A DNA stretch of 40,917 nt from Candidatus Nomurabacteria bacterium. Lineage in GTDB: Bacteria > Patescibacteriota > Minisyncoccia > Phycocordibacterales > SBAW01. Each line of letters begins with the position of its first letter. Position 1 is the first letter of the stretch. Positions 38,434 to 40,917 of this stretch are shown here, in pieces. The stretch spans positions 1 through 40,917 of the forward strand of contig CALREG010000001.1 of NCBI GenBank assembly GCA_943355135.1, in the 5' to 3' direction. The position numbers were made by a program, and so were the translations under genes. The notes under the pieces were generated by a model. It searched no databases. It was given only the letters and a program-made list of their open reading frames with translations, and was not told the DNA's origin.

Positions 38434-39906
38434 CTAGTCTACAAAATACTTCTTTTGTATGTCCTTTATCTCTGCCTCCTCGGCGGCTTCTTTGGTATCC
38501 TTTGCCTCCTCTCCTATTTTGCGGAGCTCTTTGTCGCTCAAACTAAGCAACTCCCCTGCCCTACCCTCTAGATATTCAGCCGTGTTCTTGGTCGGATCTT
38601 CCAGTACTTCCTCCAATAAGGCATGGAGCGTCCAGCCGATGCGAGGTCCCGGCTTCTCCCCCAACTCGATTATCTTACGACCATCAATTTTGAGCATTCC
38701 AACCGAAATGGGGTCGCGCATAGCCTGCTCTATCATGGCCTGATACTTGCGCAGGCGGAACGGTTGCTCCTTGGGTCGCCCTGTCCCTATCCGGTCGCAT
38801 ATACGAAGGTTTATGAGGTCCCAGATGTGTTCCTTGCCCACATTGGCAACTATGCGGCGTACCGCAGACAGCGTCACCTTCTCCGGGTCACTAAAAAACA
38901 TGTGCCAGCGCACCAGGGAGGTCGCTTTGTCTATCGTTTCACGTGGAAACTTGAGGTTTTCGAGTATTTTCTTTGTCATCCGTGCCCCAACAACATCGTG
39001 TCCATGAAAGGTCCAATCCTTTTTTTCATCCGACCAGCGGCGGCTCTTAGGTTTGCCCACATCATGAAACAGGGCCGAAAGCCGGACTATAAAGCTCCAG
39101 TCTTTGTCGGCGGCATGCTGTAGAGAGCGTATGTTGTGCTCGAATACATCAAAGCTGTGCGCCTGATTTTGGGCAATTCCCATCCCTGTTTCTATCTCGG
39201 GGGCTATATACTGCAAAATACCTATTTTTTGGCTCAAAATAAGGGCTTTCATGGGCTGGGAGGAGTTTAAAATCCGCACAAACTCATCACGTATACGCTC
39301 TTTTGAGATCTTCTCTAGCTGGGAGGCGCATTCTTCTACCGCTGCTTCGGTTTTAGGCTCGATAGTGAAGTCTAGTTCGGCAGAAAGGCGCACCGCGCGC
39401 ATAATCCGGAGCGCGTCTTCCTCAAAACGTTCCTTCGGCTCCCCTACTGCCCGTATCCAGCGGGTACCCATGTCCTTTATGCCATCATACGGATCGAGTA
39501 GCTGTCCTTTAGTGGCGCTATAGGCCAACGCGTTGATAGTAAAGTCGCGGCGCTTGAGGTCGTCCTCTATGTTTTGACTAAACTGGACGCTGTCGGGGCG
39601 TCGGGCATCGCTATACTTCCCTTCCAAGCGGTATGGGGTCACCTCGACGACCTTTAGGCGCTCGTCGGTGGCGTCATCATTGACCACCCCCACGGTGCCG
39701 AACTCATTGGTGTAGTAGGTGTGCTCAAAAGTAGCCTGAATTTGCTCCGGAGTGGCGTTGGTGGTCACGTCCCAGTCTTTTGGGCTGCGCCCAAGCAAGA
39801 GATCGCGTACACACCCCCCTACTATCCACGCCTCGTAGCCGGCTTTTTCTAGACCTGTGGTGACCCGCACTACCTCGGGAGGTATCTGACTGGGGCTGAT
39901 CTGCAT
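38434..39906 (-). CDS. cca: CCA tRNA nucleotidyltransferase with HD domain
   Basis: 490 aa from the ATG at 39906. The open frame continues upstream into the tRNA-Gly gene, so the longer start is rejected. The class II nucleotidyltransferase head has GGCVRD at 30-35 and DWDVTT at 44-49 (metal Asp pair), then RRDFTINALAY and the EDALRIMRAVRLSAELDF nucleotide-recognition block. An HD domain (SALFHDVGKPKS, HGHDVVGARM) follows, giving possible phosphohydrolase repair activity, and the C-terminus is charged. It adds or repairs the CCA end of tRNAs. It lies 10 bases downstream of tRNA-Gly on the same strand and is probably co-transcribed with it. Confidence 0.94.
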   Translation of the reverse strand: MQISPSQIPPEVVRVTTGLEKAGYEAWIVGGCVRDLLLGRSPKDWDVTTNATPEQIQATFEHTYYTNEFGTVGVVNDDATDERLKVVEVTPYRLEGKYSDARRPDSVQFSQNIEDDLKRRDFTINALAYSATKGQLLDPYDGIKDMGTRWIRAVGEPKERFEEDALRIMRAVRLSAELDFTIEPKTEAAVEECASQLEKISKERIRDEFVRILNSSQPMKALILSQKIGILQYIAPEIETGMGIAQNQAHSFDVFEHNIRSLQHAADKDWSFIVRLSALFHDVGKPKSRRWSDEKKDWTFHGHDVVGARMTKKILENLKFPRETIDKATSLVRWHMFFSDPEKVTLSAVRRIVANVGKEHIWDLINLRICDRIGTGRPKEQPFRLRKYQAMIEQAMRDPISVGMLKIDGRKIIELGEKPGPRIGWTLHALLEEVLEDPTKNTAEYLEGRAGELLSLSDKELRKIGEEAKDTKEAAEEAEIKDIQKKYFVD

Positions 39907-39916
39907 GATGTTTGTT

Positions 39917-39990
39917 TGGTGCGGATAGGGAGAATCGAACTCCCGTCTCAACCTTGGCAAGGTCGTGTTCTACCACTAAACCATATCCGC
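39917..39990 (-). tRNA. tRNA-Gly (GCC), CCA encoded
   Basis: The minus strand folds as a complete cloverleaf: acceptor GCGGATA / TATCCGC, anticodon stem CGACC / GGTTG with loop TTGCCAA (anticodon GCC), and T-arm with GTTCGATTC. Discriminator A (39920) and CCA (39917-39919) are encoded. Confidence 0.95.
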
Positions 39991-40014
39991 TTTTATGTTT
40001 TTAAATGTGCCCCG

Positions 40015-40030
40015 CCTGCCGGCGGGCAGG
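40015..40030. repeat. GC-rich palindrome CCTGCCGGCGGGCAGG
   Basis: A 6-bp stem CCTGCC / GGCAGG with a GGCG loop, upstream of tRNA-Gly (minus) and in the gap to tRNA-Arg. It resembles short dispersed palindromes but only one copy is seen here. A second small palindrome, CACTAAA-G-TTTAGTG, lies at 40058-40072. Confidence 0.5.
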
Positions 40031-40105
40031 TTCGTGAGTGAATATAACATGCATCCGCACTAAAGTTTAGTGTGGACTATGGGGAATGTCTGCTACGATA
40101 AACCC

Positions 40106-40122
40106 AGCCTATCCTATAGGCT
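40106..40122 (+). promoter_or_regulatory. Inverted repeat just upstream of tRNA-Arg
   Basis: AGCCTAT (40106-40112) and ATAGGCT (40116-40122) with a 3-nt loop, 3 nt before the mature tRNA-Arg 5' end. It could be an operator or a leader hairpin removed by RNase P. Confidence 0.35.
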
Positions 40123-40125
40123 CAT

Positions 40126-40197
40126 GCGTCTGTGGTGAAATGGATATCATCGCTGCCTTCGAAGCAGTTGTTGGGGGTTCGAGTTCCTCCAGACGCA
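40126..40197 (+). tRNA. tRNA-Arg (TCG), CCA not encoded
   Basis: Acceptor GCGTCTG / CAGACGC with discriminator A; anticodon stem GCTGC / GCAGT-side with loop CTTCGAA (anticodon TCG, reads CGA); T-arm GGTTCGAGTTCC. The 3' end is followed by CAT, so CCA must be added by the product of the neighbouring cca gene. Confidence 0.93.
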
Positions 40198-40381
40198 CAT
40201 GACACAACGGATGCTCAAAGACATCCATACTGGGGATATTGAAAACCTCCAAAACAAAGGGTTTTCAGCGACTTCTGTGGATAAAACTGGGGATATGTGC
40301 ATTAAAGGACACAAAAAGGTCTGTCCTTCATGCCCTTTTCATATAAAACACCCAAAAGTGTTTCATATGTAACGTTCCACG
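40198..40381. other. Intergenic region with DnaA box and palindromes
   Basis: No ORF. It holds an exact DnaA box on the minus strand (TGTGGATAA, 40276-40284), and a 30-bp near-perfect palindrome CATATAAAACAC / GTGTTTCATATG (40340-40369, 11 of 12 pairs). It leads into the ACGTTCCACGTGAAC core at 40372-40386. Confidence 0.5.
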
Positions 40382-40388
40382 TGAACCC
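40373..40388. promoter_or_regulatory. parS-like palindrome
   Basis: CGTTCCACGTGAACCC matches the bacterial chromosomal parS consensus TGTTTCACGTGAAACA at 12 of 16 positions, including the central CACGTG. A second 12/16 match, TGTTTCATATGTAACG, lies just before it (40360-40375 region), though without the CACGTG core. No parA or parB is in the window. Confidence 0.3.
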
Positions 40389-40424
40389 CATGAGATGGCG
40401 GCTTCGCCTATCTCACGGGGTGAA
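40382..40424. repeat. Short hairpin copy of the CCCCRTGAGATA element with TGAA duplication
   Basis: TGAA-CCCCATGAGAT (40382-40396) and TATCTCACGGGG-TGAA (40409-40424) enclose 12 bp, with GGCG and CGCC extending the stem. The flanks TGAA/TGAA are direct repeats, not inverted, which makes them a true candidate 4-bp target duplication. It lies 6 bases before the yraN ATG. Confidence 0.65.
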
Positions 40425-40430
40425 CCCACT

Positions 40431-40802
40431 ATGACAAAGACTCCAAAAAGGAAAACTGGCGATATTGGCGAAGAGGTAGTCTGCCAATACCTAGAAAGAA
40501 AGGGATTTCGGGTATTGGAGCGTAATTATCTGCGGAAATGGGGTGAGATAGATATTATTGCCGAAAAAGGGGATTTGATTAGTTTTGTCGAGGTAAAGAC
40601 TGTTACACGTGCAACAGGGCTCCGGCCAGAGGAAAATATGCACCCCGCAAAGCTCAAAAGACTCCATCGGGCGATCCAAACTTACTTGTTGGATAGAAAG
40701 GTGCCGGAAGAGAGACCTTGGAGGGTCGACTTAGCTTGTGTTTATTTGGACTTTTCGACTAGAAAGGCTACAGTAGAGGTTATAGAGAACGTAATACTCT
40801 AA
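40431..40802 (+). CDS. yraN: YraN family (UPF0102) endonuclease-fold protein
   Basis: 123 aa from the ATG at 40431; the in-frame ATG at 40395 lies inside the hairpin repeat and is rejected. KTGDIGEEVVCQYLERKGFRVLERNYLRKWGEIDIIAEKGDLISFVEVKT is the UPF0102 core, with Glu/Asp in GEIDII and the EVK motif forming a restriction-endonuclease-like active site. The cellular function of this conserved family is unsettled, with links to recombination and repair. The palindromic repeat directly upstream may supply or disturb its leader. It is followed 16 bases later by tRNA-Pro. Confidence 0.92.
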   Translation: MTKTPKRKTGDIGEEVVCQYLERKGFRVLERNYLRKWGEIDIIAEKGDLISFVEVKTVTRATGLRPEENMHPAKLKRLHRAIQTYLLDRKVPEERPWRVDLACVYLDFSTRKATVEVIENVIL

Positions 40803-40818
40803 AGGACACTAAAAGACA

Positions 40819-40892
40819 CGGGGCGTAGTATACTGGTAGTACAACTGCTTTGGGAGCAGTTAGACCGAGTTCGATTCTCGGCGCCCCGACCA
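40819..40892 (+). tRNA. tRNA-Pro (TGG), CCA encoded
   Basis: Acceptor CGGGGCG / CGCCCCG with the C1-G72 pair and A73 typical of bacterial tRNA-Pro; anticodon stem ACTGC / GCAGT with loop TTTGGGA (anticodon TGG); T-arm GAGTTCGATTCTC. CCA is encoded at 40890-40892. Confidence 0.95.
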
Positions 40893-40917
40893 ACGAAATG
40901 GAGATAGACCGAACCCA

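Noticed and set aside
40541..40551. GGGTGAGATAG as a fourth copy of the element end
   Set aside because: It lies inside the yraN coding sequence, lacks a partner repeat and matches only part of the end; probably chance.
1..40917. CRISPR array
   Set aside because: No regularly spaced direct repeats were found; the repeats seen are dispersed palindromes and a two-copy 112-bp unit.

Overview
The window looks like a chromosomal segment of a Candidate Phyla Radiation (Patescibacteria) bacterium of the Parcubacteria type, possibly Kaiserbacteria-like. This is an inference from gene content: compact single-copy housekeeping genes, a minimal PrgI/VirB4/VirB6/VirB2-type secretion locus full of unrecognised membrane proteins, and very short intergenic regions. 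Many transcripts look leaderless. TGA is used as a stop (for example in dnaA), so the code appears standard.

Layout. 1-8.5 kb: end of ruvC, a small acidic protein, tyrS, a class A penicillin-binding protein, then the replication-origin neighbourhood (dnaN, dnaA, and divergently rpmH-rnpA-yidC-khpB) with a likely oriC next to dnaA. 8.5-20.7 kb: a minus-strand locus for a type IV secretion or conjugation-like machine (two hypothetical proteins, VirB6-like, a hypothetical protein, PrgI, a VirB4 N-domain-like protein, VirB4, a TM/Ig-like protein, a VirB2-like pilin, a membrane-anchored propeller-like protein). It is interrupted by a 280-bp element carrying a GIY-YIG nuclease gene on the opposite strand. 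20.7-31.6 kb: rsmA, uvrD/pcrA-like helicase, LysM-M23 endopeptidase, 3-methyladenine glycosylase family gene, comM, nucleotidyltransferase-like gene, dksA/traR-like gene, hypothetical membrane protein, pnp. 31.6-36.2 kb: six small membrane, secreted or zinc-ribbon genes, placed between and around rpsO, a NYN-domain gene and pnp. They are built as autonomous cassettes; several have consensus sigma70 promoters, most have Shine-Dalgarno sites, and most have GC-rich terminators. 36.2-40.9 kb: xerC/D, a 45-aa membrane protein, xth, a structured intergenic region, cca with tRNA-Gly, tRNA-Arg, yraN and tRNA-Pro.

Three things stand out. (1) An inverted-repeat family with ends CCCCRTGAGATA / TATCTCACRGGG is present three times, each copy flanked by a 4-bp direct repeat (TATA, TATA, TGAA). 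One copy encloses the GIY-YIG gene and the others are short hairpins, so it reads as an autonomous element plus non-autonomous derivatives. (2) A 112-bp dispersed repeat occurs twice, each time directly abutting a stop codon. The copies differ at six positions, of which five preserve base pairing and four form two compensatory pairs. (3) Promoter architecture is split: many ordinary genes have a TATACT-like -10 box only 6-8 nt before the start codon, implying leaderless mRNAs, whereas the 31.6-36.2 kb cassettes mostly use Shine-Dalgarno initiation.
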